From Mycobacterium sp. SM1 (GTDB taxonomy: Bacteria; Actinomycetota; Actinomycetes; Mycobacteriales; Mycobacteriaceae): a stretch of DNA of 64,000 nt. How positions within the stretch are numbered: position 1 is the first letter of the stretch; every line of letters starts with the position of its first letter. The notes below the pieces were generated by a model. It saw only the letters and a program-made list of their open reading frames with translations. It did no database searches and was not told the origin of the DNA. Below, piece by piece: positions 11,932 through 21,642 of this stretch. The stretch lies in contig NZ_JAFLNH010000001.1 in NCBI RefSeq assembly GCF_018361265.1, positions 310,001 to 374,000 on the forward strand. The letters are read 5' to 3'. Position numbers and translations under genes: made by a program.

Positions 11932-11997
11932 AACCGCAGCGTAGCGTGGCCGCTCGCGGGTTGCGCGGGTGCCACGGCCACGCTCGCCGATCCCCGG

Positions 11998-12905
<908 letters not shown>

Positions 12906-13427
12906 GTGAACCGGTATGCGGCGTTTTTGCGCGGCGTCAATGCGGGTGGCGTCAACCTCAAGATGGCCGAGGTGTCTACCGCGTTGGCCGACGCCGGATT
13001 CGCCAAAGTACGCACCGTCCTCGCCAGTGGCAACGTGCTGCTCGAGTCGGGTTTGCCCGCAGCCACAGTGCGAGCAACGGCCGAGGCCGCGCTCCGCGCG
13101 TGGTTCGGCTATGACGCCTGGGTGCTCGTCTATGACATCGACACCGTGCGATCGATCGTCGACGGCTACCCCTTCGAACCCGAACTCGACGGATACCAGT
13201 CTTACGTCACCTTGGTAACCGATGCCGCCGTGCTCGACGAGCTGGCCGCGCTGGCCGCCCACGCCGGGCCCGACGAGAAGATCGGCCGCGGTGAGGGCGT
13301 CATCTACTGGCAGGTGCCCAAGGGCAGCACCCTGGACAGCGTCATCGGCAAGACGATGGGCAAGCGGCGCTACAAGTCCTCGACCACCACCCGCAACCTG
13401 CGCACCCTGGCCACGGTATTGCGGTGA
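12906..13427 (+). CDS. DUF1697 family protein
   Basis: 173-residue protein starting at GTG (12906-12908). It has the complete DUF1697 pattern: [20 protein letters not shown] at the N-terminus, then the [10 protein letters not shown] strand, a middle alpha/beta domain and the C-terminal [14 protein letters not shown] signature. Cytosolic; no biochemical function is established for the family. It is followed 86 bp later by the opposing gntR gene, with which it is convergent. Confidence 0.88.
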   Translation: MNRYAAFLRGVNAGGVNLKMAEVSTALADAGFAKVRTVLASGNVLLESGLPAATVRATAEAALRAWFGYDAWVLVYDIDTVRSIVDGYPFEPELDGYQSYVTLVTDAAVLDELAALAAHAGPDEKIGRGEGVIYWQVPKGSTLDSVIGKTMGKRRYKSSTTTRNLRTLATVLR

Positions 13428-13513
13428 GGCAGGACAACCGGCGAATGCCCCGCGGTCACCGGGATTTCCACGACGACTTGCCAACACCCTCGGACACCGG
13501 CCGGTCGAACGCC

Positions 13514-13879
13514 TCAGCGGTCAAACGCCTCCTCGAGATAGCGCAGCGCCGCTGCCTTACCGAGGCCCAGCGCGCGCGCCGTGTCGCGGTAGGCGCGGGC
13601 AGCGGCGGCCATCGCGGCGTCAGCAGGGTCGGTGCGCGCGACGAAAGTGCCGAAACGACCGCGGGTTTCGACGACACCGGCCGCCTCCAGCTCGCGGTAG
13701 GCGCGGGCCACGGTGTTGACCGCCAGCCCGAGCCGAGCGGCCAGTTCGCGCACGGTCGGCAGCCGGGCGCCCGGCGGCAACCTGCCGGCGCGGACTCCGT
13801 CGATGATCTGACTTCTGAGCTGGTCGAACAGCGGTACCCCCGCGTGCCCGTCGACGCGCACCCACTCGACCAAGTCCAC
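13514..13879 (-). CDS. Short GntR-family (YtrA-like) regulator, Rv1152-like
   Basis: 121-residue transcription factor, the same length as Rv1152. The winged HTH is [58 protein letters not shown] (read in parts: residues 14-70), followed by a short helical C-terminus, as in the YtrA subfamily that lacks a large effector domain. The GTG start at 13877-13879 is 36 bp from the divergent GTG of cobB, so one regulatory site may control both. Rv1152 has been linked to vancomycin tolerance; that carries over only by homology. Confidence 0.88.
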   Translation of the reverse strand: MDLVEWVRVDGHAGVPLFDQLRSQIIDGVRAGRLPPGARLPTVRELAARLGLAVNTVARAYRELEAAGVVETRGRFGTFVARTDPADAAMAAAARAYRDTARALGLGKAAALRYLEEAFDR

Positions 13880-13915
13880 CCGCCCAGTATGTCGCGTAAC
13901 CGCTATGTTGGTGGC

Positions 13916-14629
13916 GTGCGAGTTGTAGTGCTGTCGGGTGCGGGGATTTCCGCGGAGAGCGGTGTGCCGACCTTCCGCGACGACAAAAACGGGCTGTGGG
14001 CCCGCTTCGACCCTTACGAGCTGGCCAGCATTGACGGCTGGCTCAAGCATCCCGAACGGGTCTGGGGATGGTATCTGTGGCGGCACCACCTGGCGGCCCA
14101 GGTCGAACCCAACGAGGGACACCGTGCCATCGCCGCGTGGCAAGACCACGCAGACGTCCGCGTCATCACCCAGAACGTCGATGACCTCCACGAGCGTGCC
14201 GGCAGCAATCCGGTCCACCACCTGCACGGTAGTATTTTCGACTTTCGTTGTGCAAGTTGCGATCTGCCATACACCGAGGCGTTGCCCGAGATGGTTGAGC
14301 CGGCGATTGAGCTGCAGCCCCCGACCTGTCGCTGTGGTGGCTTGATCCGGCCGGACATCGTGTGGTTCGGCGAGCCGTTGCCCGAGGAGCCGTGGCAGTG
14401 CGCGGTGGAGGCGACCGAGACCGCCGACGTGATGATCGTGGTGGGCACTTCCGCTATTGTCTATCCGGCGGCCGGCCTGCCCGAATTGGCGCTCGCACGT
14501 GGCACGAGCGTCATCGAGGTCAATCCGGAGTCCACTCCGCTGTCCGCCAGCGCCACGATTACCATTCGTGAGACTGCAAGCCGGGCGCTGCCGGGGTTGC
14601 TCCAGCAACTGCCTGCGCTGCTTGCCTAG
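13916..14629 (+). CDS. cobB: CobB, NAD-dependent sirtuin deacylase
   Basis: 237-residue class III sirtuin, equal in length to Rv1151c. Motifs: NAD-binding [15 protein letters not shown] (residues about 8-22), with the Ala-Asp-typical stretch YELAS downstream, [11 protein letters not shown], catalytic His in HHLHGS, a zinc knuckle of CASC and CRCGG, and the late Rossmann motifs [14 protein letters not shown] and EVNPE. It removes acyl groups from lysines, for example on acetyl-CoA synthetase. The GTG at 13916 matches the Rv1151c start; an ATG at 13889 would add 9 residues. Divergent from gntR. Confidence 0.93.
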   Translation: MRVVVLSGAGISAESGVPTFRDDKNGLWARFDPYELASIDGWLKHPERVWGWYLWRHHLAAQVEPNEGHRAIAAWQDHADVRVITQNVDDLHERAGSNPVHHLHGSIFDFRCASCDLPYTEALPEMVEPAIELQPPTCRCGGLIRPDIVWFGEPLPEEPWQCAVEATETADVMIVVGTSAIVYPAAGLPELALARGTSVIEVNPESTPLSASATITIRETASRALPGLLQQLPALLA

Positions 14630-14653
14630 CCCGGGCTAGCAGGGCTAGCGGGG

Positions 14654-15304
14654 CTAGCGCGCAACTGGCCTGCGTGCCCGGCCAAGTGCGAACTCCGACA
14701 CCGGCAGCGGCACCCATGCGGGCAAGACACGCTCCCGCTGCGCCTCGTCTATCTGAAATCCGGCGGCGAGAATCGACCGCTCGGTGTCGCGATGGGTGTG
14801 GCAGTTGCCCAGCAGCTTCGGCCAGAACGTCGCGTCGGCGAAACGCTGTAACCGGCCCCGGATTCCGCAGCTGGCAACATGTTCGAAATAGCGCAGCTCC
14901 CCGCCCGGCCGAAGCTGCGAAAGCAATTGCCGCAGCACGGCATCGGGGTCGGCGATCGAGCACAGCACTAGTGAGCAGACCACCGCATCAAACGGCTCGG
15001 CGGCGGTGAAGGCCTCTGCCGTCTCAGTCATCACACGAATCGGGATGCGAGCTTCGGCGGCAACCTCGCGGGCTCGGTCAGCCAACCGGGGTTCGGGCTC
15101 GATGGCGACCACCTGCTGCACGGAGTCGGGGTAGAAGGCGAAGTTCGTGCCGATGCCAGCGCCGACTTCAAGGACTCGGCCGGACAGGCCGGCCAGAGTC
15201 TTCCGGCGCAGCGCCCGTACCTCCTCGGTTTCGTGCGCGGCGATCACGGGCCAGATCCGGGCGAAAAACGGGTAGCTGCCCGTTGCTGCGGTAGTTGCTG
15301 TCAT
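14654..15304 (-). CDS. SAM-dependent methyltransferase, Rv1147-like
   Basis: 216-residue methyltransferase, the same length as Rv1147, with motif I VLEVGAGIGTNFAFYP (around residue 44), acidic motif II AIEPEP, and VVCSLVLCSIADPDAVLRQL plus LRPGGELRYFEHV (motifs IV-VI). The C-terminal CHTHRDTERSILAAGF is typical of the phosphatidylethanolamine/ubiquinone-type methyltransferase subgroup. The ATG at 15302-15304 is preferred over a GTG two codons earlier. It lies between cobB and mmpL13, both expected neighbours. Confidence 0.88.
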   Translation of the reverse strand: MTATTAATGSYPFFARIWPVIAAHETEEVRALRRKTLAGLSGRVLEVGAGIGTNFAFYPDSVQQVVAIEPEPRLADRAREVAAEARIPIRVMTETAEAFTAAEPFDAVVCSLVLCSIADPDAVLRQLLSQLRPGGELRYFEHVASCGIRGRLQRFADATFWPKLLGNCHTHRDTERSILAAGFQIDEAQRERVLPAWVPLPVSEFALGRARRPVAR

Positions 15305-15436
15305 GCGCACGACCCCTTCGGCTGTTTTTGCCGCCAGCCGGCCTTGCGCCGGCTGGCTGGTCTTGGTATCGAGCGCCCGGCCGCCTCCAAAAACCGCGAC
15401 GCTCCCGGCATCACCGGGCCGGTGTAGATCACTCGT

Positions 15437-17653
15437 CTACCGGTATCTGCATCGTGTGGTGTCTGCATCGTAGCGCCCCGGGGCATGAACGCCGAGCCGG
15501 CCGGGGCGCCGGGCCGGCAGCCCCCACCGCTCGTGAACCCATGCCAGCGGCTTGGGCGCCCACCAGCTCCACCGGCCCAGCAGGTGCATGAACACGGGAA
15601 CCAAAACCATCCGCACCAGGCTGGCATCGACCAGCACGGCCAGCGTCAGACCGAGGCCGAACATCCGCATGAATGACACCTGGGCGGCGATCAGCGCGGC
15701 GAACGAGATCGACATCACCAGCGCGGCGGCGGTGATCACCCGCCCGGTGCGCGCCACCCCCAGCGCCACGCTCTCGTCGCTGGCTTGGCGGGTGCGCGAG
15801 GACGCCAGCCAGTACTCGCGGATCCGCGCGATCAGGAATACCTCGTAGTCCATCGATAACCCGAACGCGATGCAAAACAACAGCACCGGCATGTTGGCTA
15901 CCAGCGTCCCGCTGGGCGTTGTCCCCAATGCGCCAAGGTGGCCGTCCTGAAAGATCCACACCAACGCGCCGCAGGCCGCCGACAGCGACAGCACGTTGAG
16001 CAGCAGCGCCTTCGCCGGCAGCACGACACTGCCGGTGAGCAGGAACAGCAGCACACCGGTGATCACGGCGATCGACCCCAGCACCAGCGGCAACCGTCCC
16101 ACGACGGCGTTGACGCTGTCGCGGTTGATCTGGGCCAGCCCCGCCATCTGTACCGGTCGGCCGTCGGGCCCGGGCACGTCGTGCAAGTGGGCGAGTTGGG
16201 TGTCGGAGGCCGTTGAGAACAGCGGCGCGGTGCTGGCGACGGTCAGGAACGCGCTGCCGCCGGCCAGCCCGGCGGGCCCGGAGGGTGGTCCGACCTGGTG
16301 CCCGGCGACGAACGTCCCGGTCGGCGCGCTGACCGCCGACACGCCGGGCACCCGTGACAGCTCGGACGCGTAGCGGTCGAGGTCGGCCGGGCGCAGACCG
16401 CGCGCGTCCGGGATGACGACGGGCACCGCCGTTGCCGAGTCGTCGGGAAAGTCGGTGCGCAACTGGTCGCCGACCTGACGTGCCGACGCCGAGCGCGGCA
16501 GCACCCGGTCGTCCGGCATCCCCCAGCGCACCCCGAGGAACGGCGCCCCGAGCAGCGCCAGTCCCGTCACCGCGGCCAAACCGACCGGCACCGCCGCGCG
16601 GACCACGGCCTTGGTCAAGCGGTACCAGAACAGGCGGTCAACCGGTTTGGGCACCGGGTCCGGCCGGCGCAGCATTCGACGGACGAGCCGGCGCACGTCC
16701 AGTGCGTCCAGTCGCGGCCCGAGGAGCACGATCGCAGCCGGCGCCACCGTGACGGCCGCGACGGCGACAACCGCCACGGTGGCCACCCCGGCGTAGGCGA
16801 ACGATTTCAAGAAGTACATCGGAAACAGCGCCATTACCGCCATGGACAGGGCCACGGTGGTCGCCGAGAAGAGCACCGTGCGCCCGGCGGTGGCCATGGT
16901 GCGGATCAGCGCATCGTCTCGGGTGGCGCCGTCGGCCAGCTCGTCCCGGAAGCGGCTGATGATCAGCAGCGTGTAATCGATGGCGAGCGCCAACCCCATC
17001 GCGGTGCTCAGGTTGAGCGCGAAAATCGACACCGCGGTGGTGAACGTGATCAGCCGCAACACCGCCATCGCGCCGACGATGGCCAGCCCCCCCAGCGCGA
17101 TCGGCAGGGCCGCCGCCAGCAACCCCCCGAACACCCACACCAGAACCACGAAGCTCGCTGGAATCGCGATCGACTCCATCAGCAAAAGGTCGCGCTCGTT
17201 CTGCTGGTTGATCTGGGCGTAGACCACGGCAACACCACCGGCGCGGACGGTGACACCGTCCCGGTCGTGGACGAGGTCGCTGGCCAGCGTCGTGGCGAAT
17301 TTCTGTGCGTTGTTTTCGCCCCCCTTGAGGTTGGCCACGATCAACCCCGACTTGCCGTCCTTGCTCACCAGGTCGGCGGCGATCTGGGGCGGGGATGTCC
17401 ACGCCGAGGACACATTCAAGACCAGCGGCGACCGCTTGAGACGCTCGACGATGGCGGTGCCGGCCCGGTGGGCCTGGTCGCTGCGGACGCCGGCGGGCGC
17501 CGTCACCACGATCAGCATTTGCTGATCGCTCTGCCCGAACTTGTCCGTCAAGAGCGTGCTGGCCGCGGCGGACTCCGATCCTGGGTCCTGAAATCCGCCG
17601 GCGGACAGGCTCCCTGCGACCGGGATGCCGAAGATCGCGGCGCCCACCAGCAC
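15437..17653 (-). CDS. mmpL13: MmpL13 RND-type lipid transporter, start codon unclear
   Basis: 738 residues from the first usable codon (GTG 17651-17653), to the end. It has the MmpL plan: TM1, a periplasmic porter domain (residues about 30-150), TM2-6 with AMGLALAIDYTLLIISRFRDE, a second porter loop, then TM7-12 with FGLSMDYEVFLIARIREYW, the Asp-Tyr pair of the proton relay. M. tuberculosis carries this gene split as mmpL13a/mmpL13b; here it is one uninterrupted frame. The coding signal extends upstream of 17653 through the first half of TM1 (reading ARLAIAAPRRIIAAAVLVLV) without any ATG, GTG or TTG; see findings. The substrate is unknown. Confidence 0.85.
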   Translation of the reverse strand: MLVGAAIFGIPVAGSLSAGGFQDPGSESAAASTLLTDKFGQSDQQMLIVVTAPAGVRSDQAHRAGTAIVERLKRSPLVLNVSSAWTSPPQIAADLVSKDGKSGLIVANLKGGENNAQKFATTLASDLVHDRDGVTVRAGGVAVVYAQINQQNERDLLLMESIAIPASFVVLVWVFGGLLAAALPIALGGLAIVGAMAVLRLITFTTAVSIFALNLSTAMGLALAIDYTLLIISRFRDELADGATRDDALIRTMATAGRTVLFSATTVALSMAVMALFPMYFLKSFAYAGVATVAVVAVAAVTVAPAAIVLLGPRLDALDVRRLVRRMLRRPDPVPKPVDRLFWYRLTKAVVRAAVPVGLAAVTGLALLGAPFLGVRWGMPDDRVLPRSASARQVGDQLRTDFPDDSATAVPVVIPDARGLRPADLDRYASELSRVPGVSAVSAPTGTFVAGHQVGPPSGPAGLAGGSAFLTVASTAPLFSTASDTQLAHLHDVPGPDGRPVQMAGLAQINRDSVNAVVGRLPLVLGSIAVITGVLLFLLTGSVVLPAKALLLNVLSLSAACGALVWIFQDGHLGALGTTPSGTLVANMPVLLFCIAFGLSMDYEVFLIARIREYWLASSRTRQASDESVALGVARTGRVITAAALVMSISFAALIAAQVSFMRMFGLGLTLAVLVDASLVRMVLVPVFMHLLGRWSWWAPKPLAWVHERWGLPARRPGRLGVHAPGRYDADTTRCRYR

Positions 17654-17971
17654 CAGAACGGCTGCCGCGATGATTCGCCGCGGCGCGGCGATGGCCAGCC
17701 GAGCACATGCTGCCAGCAGTTTGATGTCCCTTCGCCGGGCCCTCGGCGACGACTCACCGACGGAAAGTCAGCGTCGCCAAGCCATCCTATTGACGGCTCG
17801 TCAGCAATTACGGACCGGGCTGCCGCAAGGTTCACTCTCACCACTCGCGCATCGGCTCAACCAGCGTCAGCTCACCCGCCGACCGGCCGACCTTACCCGG
17901 CAGTAATATTGCCATCGTTTTCCGAATCGTGACTCAAAGATTTCTTAATAGTTACCCATACTCTCAAGTGC

Positions 17972-18103
17972 ATGTGGATCGACGACACGAGTGCCGACGT
18001 CATCAAGGCCGACGTCGACGCTCTCTACCACGGCGACATGCTGGTAGAGGGTGACACCTCAGAGCAGCTTGAGGACTGGCACCCTGTGCCCACCGCGGTC
18101 TGA
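17972..18103 (+). CDS. Possible 43-residue acidic small protein, leaderless
   Basis: An uninterrupted ATG-to-TGA frame of 43 residues beginning MWIDDTSADVIKADVD and ending EDWHPVPTAV, net acidic (many Asp/Glu). Codons are GC-ending, as in real mycobacterial genes. CATACT at 17957-17962 matches a -10 hexamer and places transcription start at or next to the A of the ATG, so the mRNA would be leaderless, a common mycobacterial pattern. The upstream 40 bp is unusually A+T-rich. It stands between mmpL13 (divergent) and a decayed stretch. I recognise no family. Confidence 0.4.
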   Translation: MWIDDTSADVIKADVDALYHGDMLVEGDTSEQLEDWHPVPTAV

Positions 18104-18490
18104 TATCCCGGTCGGCCGGGCCGGCGCGCTGAGTTGCCTGCGCGCGACGGGTGAGTCCGGCTTCCCGAACAGTGTCGTCCGGCGTGCAGAATCCTTTATT
18201 CTTTTCCGTCTTCCGTTTTCGATCCCTTTTCCTCTGCCTCTGGCTGGTTCGGGCTGATCCCGGCTGTTGCCGGCCTTCCCGCGCCGGCGCTCGGCGCCGC
18301 GTATTTGTCGGGCCCTTACCCGACCGCGGCGCTGTGGAGCTGCTTGGCCAGTGACTCCCCGAGGGGTTCGGGCAGATCCAAAAAGCCTATGGTGGTGGCC
18401 ACGAATGCGACGGCTCTTAGATCTCCACCCGCGCTCCCCTTTCGATTCGGCCCGCGAGAACACAACGGTCGACCCGGCGGGCGCTCCGCG
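18104..18490. other. 387-bp stretch with a short decayed coding remnant
   Basis: No intact gene. Only the piece at 18316-18420 (listed separately) looks formerly coding. A T-rich pyrimidine tract (18190-18235) is unusual for this GC-rich genome. Confidence 0.5.
18316..18420 (-). pseudogene. Possible remnant of a short-chain dehydrogenase
   Basis: About 32 codons read ATTIGFLDLPEPLGESLAKQ, which resembles the region after the active site of type-2 3-hydroxyacyl-CoA dehydrogenases, where a Pro-Glu-containing helix precedes a Leu-Ala-x-Gln motif. M. tuberculosis has such a gene (Rv1144) in exactly this place, between mcr and mmpL13 on this strand, which is the main support. The rest of the gene is gone. 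Weak identification. Confidence 0.3.
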
Positions 18491-19573
18491 CTATGCCCAG
18501 TCGCGAAGAACGGCGTCGATGTCGCATCCGGGTTCCCCCGGAGGGCGCGGTCGGTCCGGTGCGCTACGCGAGAACCGCGGCGCCGGCAGCGGCTGCAACC
18601 CACCGTCCACCTCGTAGAAGGTGTTCCGCTCGGTGACGTGCGGGTCACTGCGCACCTCGCCAAACGCCAGCACCGGCGTCACGCAGGCGTCGGAACCGGC
18701 GAACACCTTAGCCCAGTGGTCGCGGTCGCGACTGGCGAACGCTTGCGTTAGCCGGGCACGCAGCTGGGGCCAGCGGCTGCGGTCGTTCTGGTCCGGCAGG
18801 TCGGCGGCATCCAATCCGAGGCCGGCCAGCAGCGCCGCATAAAACTGCGGCTCGATCGCGCCGACGGCGACGTAGCGGCCGTCCGCGCACTCATAGGTGT
18901 CGTAGTAGGGCGCACCGCCGTCGAGCAAGTTGGTGCCGCGCTCGTCGCTCCACATGCCTGCCGCGCGCATCGCCCACATCATTTGCGCCAACACCGCCGA
19001 CCCGTCGATCATCGCGGCGTCGATAACCTGACCCTTGCCCGAGCTCTGCCGCTCCCAGAGCGCGGCCAGGATACCCACCAGCAGGAACATTGAGCCGCCG
19101 CCGAAGTCACCGACCAGGTTCAGCGGCGGCACCGGGCGCTCACCGGTCCGCCCGATGGCGTGCAGCACACCATTGAGCGAGATGTAGTTGATGTCGTGGC
19201 CGGCCTGGCACGCCCGCGGGCCGGTCTGGCCCCACCCCGTCATCCGGGCGTAAATCAGCCGGTCGTTGACCTCGGCGCAGTCTTCCGGGCCCAGACCGAG
19301 CCGCTCGGTGACGCCCGGGCGGTACCCCTCGATCAGCACGTCGGCCTTGGCGACGAGCCGCAGCACCTGCTCGCGCCCCTCGGAGGCCTTCAGATCGACC
19401 GCCACCCGACGCCGGTTGCGCAGCATGGCGTCCCTGGCCGCACTTCCCCCGCCGCCGGGCCGTTCGACGCGCACGACATCGGCGCCGAGATCGCCCAGGA
19501 TCATCGCCGCGTGGGGCCCCGGCCCGATACCGGCCAGCTCGACAACCCGCAGCCCCTTCAACGGTCCCGCCAT
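18491..19573 (-). CDS. mcr: Alpha-methylacyl-CoA racemase (MCR)
   Basis: 360-residue family III CoA transferase/racemase, matching Rv1143. It interconverts (R)- and (S)-2-methylacyl-CoA so that methyl-branched fatty acids and cholesterol side chains can enter beta-oxidation. The catalytic pair of the M. tuberculosis enzyme is in place at identical numbers: His126 in [12 protein letters not shown] and Asp156 in LVGDFGGGS; the N-terminal CoA-binding [11 protein letters not shown] is also present. A cytosolic dimer with interlocked chains. The preceding 467 bp separate it from the divergent PKS gene. Confidence 0.95.
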   Translation of the reverse strand: MAGPLKGLRVVELAGIGPGPHAAMILGDLGADVVRVERPGGGGSAARDAMLRNRRRVAVDLKASEGREQVLRLVAKADVLIEGYRPGVTERLGLGPEDCAEVNDRLIYARMTGWGQTGPRACQAGHDINYISLNGVLHAIGRTGERPVPPLNLVGDFGGGSMFLLVGILAALWERQSSGKGQVIDAAMIDGSAVLAQMMWAMRAAGMWSDERGTNLLDGGAPYYDTYECADGRYVAVGAIEPQFYAALLAGLGLDAADLPDQNDRSRWPQLRARLTQAFASRDRDHWAKVFAGSDACVTPVLAFGEVRSDPHVTERNTFYEVDGGLQPLPAPRFSRSAPDRPRPPGEPGCDIDAVLRDWA

Positions 19574-20040
19574 GATCTACCGACCTTCCTGTGGATCACC
19601 ACTTCCTGGCTGGCATCTTCGCAGCCGCCGTCGACGGCCCAGCACGCCGGTCAGTTCAGCGACACCCGTAGCCGCCCGGGCTGCCGCGGCACCCGGCCGT
19701 CGCGCGCGGTGCTCCCACAGCCCATCGGTGCCAGCACCCCGCCGGTCACACCGCACTCGAACGCGCACACGAGCGTCCCGCCGAAAGGCCCAACACCGCA
19801 GCACCGATCAGCACCGTGATGGCGACGACGAGGCGCCAACGCCGCACCACCGACGGGGTTCATGATGCGGCGACGAGGGAACCGCACTACCCACTGAAGA
19901 TCCCTAGCGGCCCGATGTCAGGGCAAGTAGAACGGTGAAGTAAGGAGATTATTGTCTAATTTATCTCGTTGTACTTATGTTGAACCATCGTATTCATTGA
20001 GGCGTAACCTTTACATGGACCCTATCGATAGGATTGTCAA
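19574..20040. other. 467-bp intergenic region before the type III PKS operon
   Basis: No convincing gene. A 78-codon minus-strand frame (19651-19887) ends in a cysteine-containing, fairly regular stretch but has no family I recognise. The last about 110 bp (19930-20040) are markedly A+T-rich and hold the PKS promoter. Confidence 0.5.
20021..20034 (+). promoter_or_regulatory. -10 element overlapped by a 12-bp palindrome before the PKS gene
   Basis: CCTATCGATAGG (20021-20032) is a perfect palindrome. It overlaps TAGGAT (20029-20034), a TANNNT -10 hexamer located 6 nt before the ATG at 20041, so the PKS mRNA should be leaderless. A dimeric regulator binding the palindrome would block the promoter. 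No -35 match is evident. Confidence 0.45.
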
Positions 20041-21138
20041 ATGCGTCCGGTGACGCCCGACGACAAGCAGATTCCCACTATTGATATTGCTGCCAGTGCG
20101 CCAGCAGCCCCGCGTGTCGCGGCGGTAACCGTCGAGTTCCCACCGCATCGGCACAGCCAAGACGAGGCCATTGCAGCCCTGGCCGATTGGGCGGGTCCAG
20201 AGTTTCGGCGATTCGCCGTCAGCAGCGGAGTCGAGACCCGCCATCTTGCCCTGCCGATGTCGCGATATCCCGAGCTCAACGGCTTCACCGACGCAAATAG
20301 CGCCTTTGTCAACGTTGCCACCGAGTTAAGCGAGCAAGCGCTGAATGCGGCCCTGGATGCCACCCGGATCGAACCGTCAGAGATCGACATCGTTTTCTCC
20401 ACCACGGTCACCGGGCTCGCGGTGCCGACGCTGGAGGCCCGGCTGGCGACCCGCGTGGGCCTTCGACCCGATTTCAAGCGCGTTCCCCTGTTTGGCCTGG
20501 GCTGTGTCGCCGGGGTTGCCGGAGTAGCGCGAATGAACGACTATCTGCGGGCATACCCCGATCAGGTCGCTGCGCTAATCGCCGTCGAACTATGCACATT
20601 GACCGTGCAACACGACGACCGTTCGATCGCCAACCTGATCGCGAGCTGTCTGTTCGGCGACGGCGCCGCCGCCGTCATCATGACCGGTGCCGACCGTGCA
20701 CCTGTTGGGCCGAAAATTCTGGCCACGCGCAGTCGTTTTTACCCCGACACCCAAGACGTGATGGGCTGGGACATCGGCAGTTACGGGTTTCGGATCAAGT
20801 TGTCCGCCGAGGTCGCCACCATCGCCGAGAAGTACCTGGGCGAAGATGTCCGCGAGTTCCTTGCCGACCATGGCCTGACAACCGCCGACGTCACGACATG
20901 GGTTTGTCACCCCGGTGGCCCGAAAGTGATCGACGCCGTCGAGAGCGCACTTGACCTGCCTTCGGATGCTCTCGCCCTGACCAGAAAATCTTTGCGCGAC
21001 AACGGAAACCTGTCATCGGTGTCAGTGCTCGACGTGCTCCGGGCCACCATGGCCGATCCGCCACCGGCAGGTTCCATCGGCCTGATGATCGCCATGGGGC
21101 CGGGTTTCTGCTCGGAGCTTGTGCTGCTCGGCTGGTAG
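20041..21138 (+). CDS. Type III polyketide synthase
   Basis: 365-residue chalcone-synthase-fold enzyme. The Cys-His-Asn triad is complete: Cys155 in FGLGCVAGVAG, His290 in WVCHPGGPK and Asn323 in NGNLSSVSVL. These enzymes extend a fatty acyl-CoA starter with malonyl- or methylmalonyl-CoA and cyclise to alkylpyrones or alkylresorcinols. It is about the size of mycobacterial Pks10/11/18. Transcription appears leaderless. It is followed after 3 bp by a membrane methyltransferase and then an FAD monooxygenase, the gene set of actinobacterial phenolic-lipid/quinone clusters (SrsA-B-C of Streptomyces griseus), so an alkylresorcinol-type product is likely; chain length cannot be read from sequence. 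Confidence 0.92.
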   Translation: MRPVTPDDKQIPTIDIAASAPAAPRVAAVTVEFPPHRHSQDEAIAALADWAGPEFRRFAVSSGVETRHLALPMSRYPELNGFTDANSAFVNVATELSEQALNAALDATRIEPSEIDIVFSTTVTGLAVPTLEARLATRVGLRPDFKRVPLFGLGCVAGVAGVARMNDYLRAYPDQVAALIAVELCTLTVQHDDRSIANLIASCLFGDGAAAVIMTGADRAPVGPKILATRSRFYPDTQDVMGWDIGSYGFRIKLSAEVATIAEKYLGEDVREFLADHGLTTADVTTWVCHPGGPKVIDAVESALDLPSDALALTRKSLRDNGNLSSVSVLDVLRATMADPPPAGSIGLMIAMGPGFCSELVLLGW

Positions 21139-21141
21139 GTC

Positions 21142-21642
21142 GTGTACTACCTGTTGATTCTGGCTGTCGGCATCGAGCGGCTGGTTGAGCTGCTGGTGGC
21201 CAAACGCCACGCGCGATGGGCTTTTGCGCACGGCGGCAAAGAGTTCGGCCATAATCACTATCCGGCGATGGTCGCTCTGCATGCTGCGCTGCTGCTCGGC
21301 TGTGTCGTCGAAGTGTGGGGACTGCGCCGCCCCTTCTTGCCCTGGCTCGGCTGGCCGATGGCGGCGGTGGTAGCCCTGAGCCAAGGCCTGCGCTGGTGGT
21401 GCGTGGTGACGCTGGGACGCAGGTGGAACACCATGGTGATCGTGATCCCGAATGCCCCGCTGGTGCACCGGGGTCCCTACCGGTGGCTGCGTCACCCGAA
21501 TTATGTCGCCGTGGCGGCCGAAGGGCTGGCGTTGCCGCTGGTGCACACCGCCTGGCTCACCGCGATTGGCTTTACCCTGGCCAACGCGGCGCTGCTGAGA
21601 ATACGGATCCGGGTGGAGAACTCCGCGCTGGGTTACCGATGA
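21142..21642 (+). CDS. Isoprenylcysteine-methyltransferase-like membrane protein, SrsB/Rv1139c-like
   Basis: 166-residue membrane protein starting with GTG, 3 bp after the PKS stop. It has four to five hydrophobic segments, a GHNHYPAMVALHA motif and the C-terminal catalytic region GPYRWLRHPNYVAVAAEG, ending RIRVENSALGYR, which is the ICMT/DUF1295 SAM-binding signature. Its length equals Rv1139c. In srs-type operons this family O-methylates the alkylresorcinol in the membrane. The stop overlaps the next start as ATGA (21639-21642), so translation is coupled to the monooxygenase. Confidence 0.88.
   Translation: MYYLLILAVGIERLVELLVAKRHARWAFAHGGKEFGHNHYPAMVALHAALLLGCVVEVWGLRRPFLPWLGWPMAAVVALSQGLRWWCVVTLGRRWNTMVIVIPNAPLVHRGPYRWLRHPNYVAVAAEGLALPLVHTAWLTAIGFTLANAALLRIRIRVENSALGYR

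Noticed and set aside
16638..17708. 356-codon minus-strand frame inside mmpL13
   Set aside because: Arg/Gly/His-rich, no domains, and fully overlapped by the MmpL coding frame.
19651..19887. 78-codon minus-strand frame with cysteines between mcr and the PKS
   Set aside because: No family, no ribosome binding site, atypical composition; kept only as a note in the intergenic entry.
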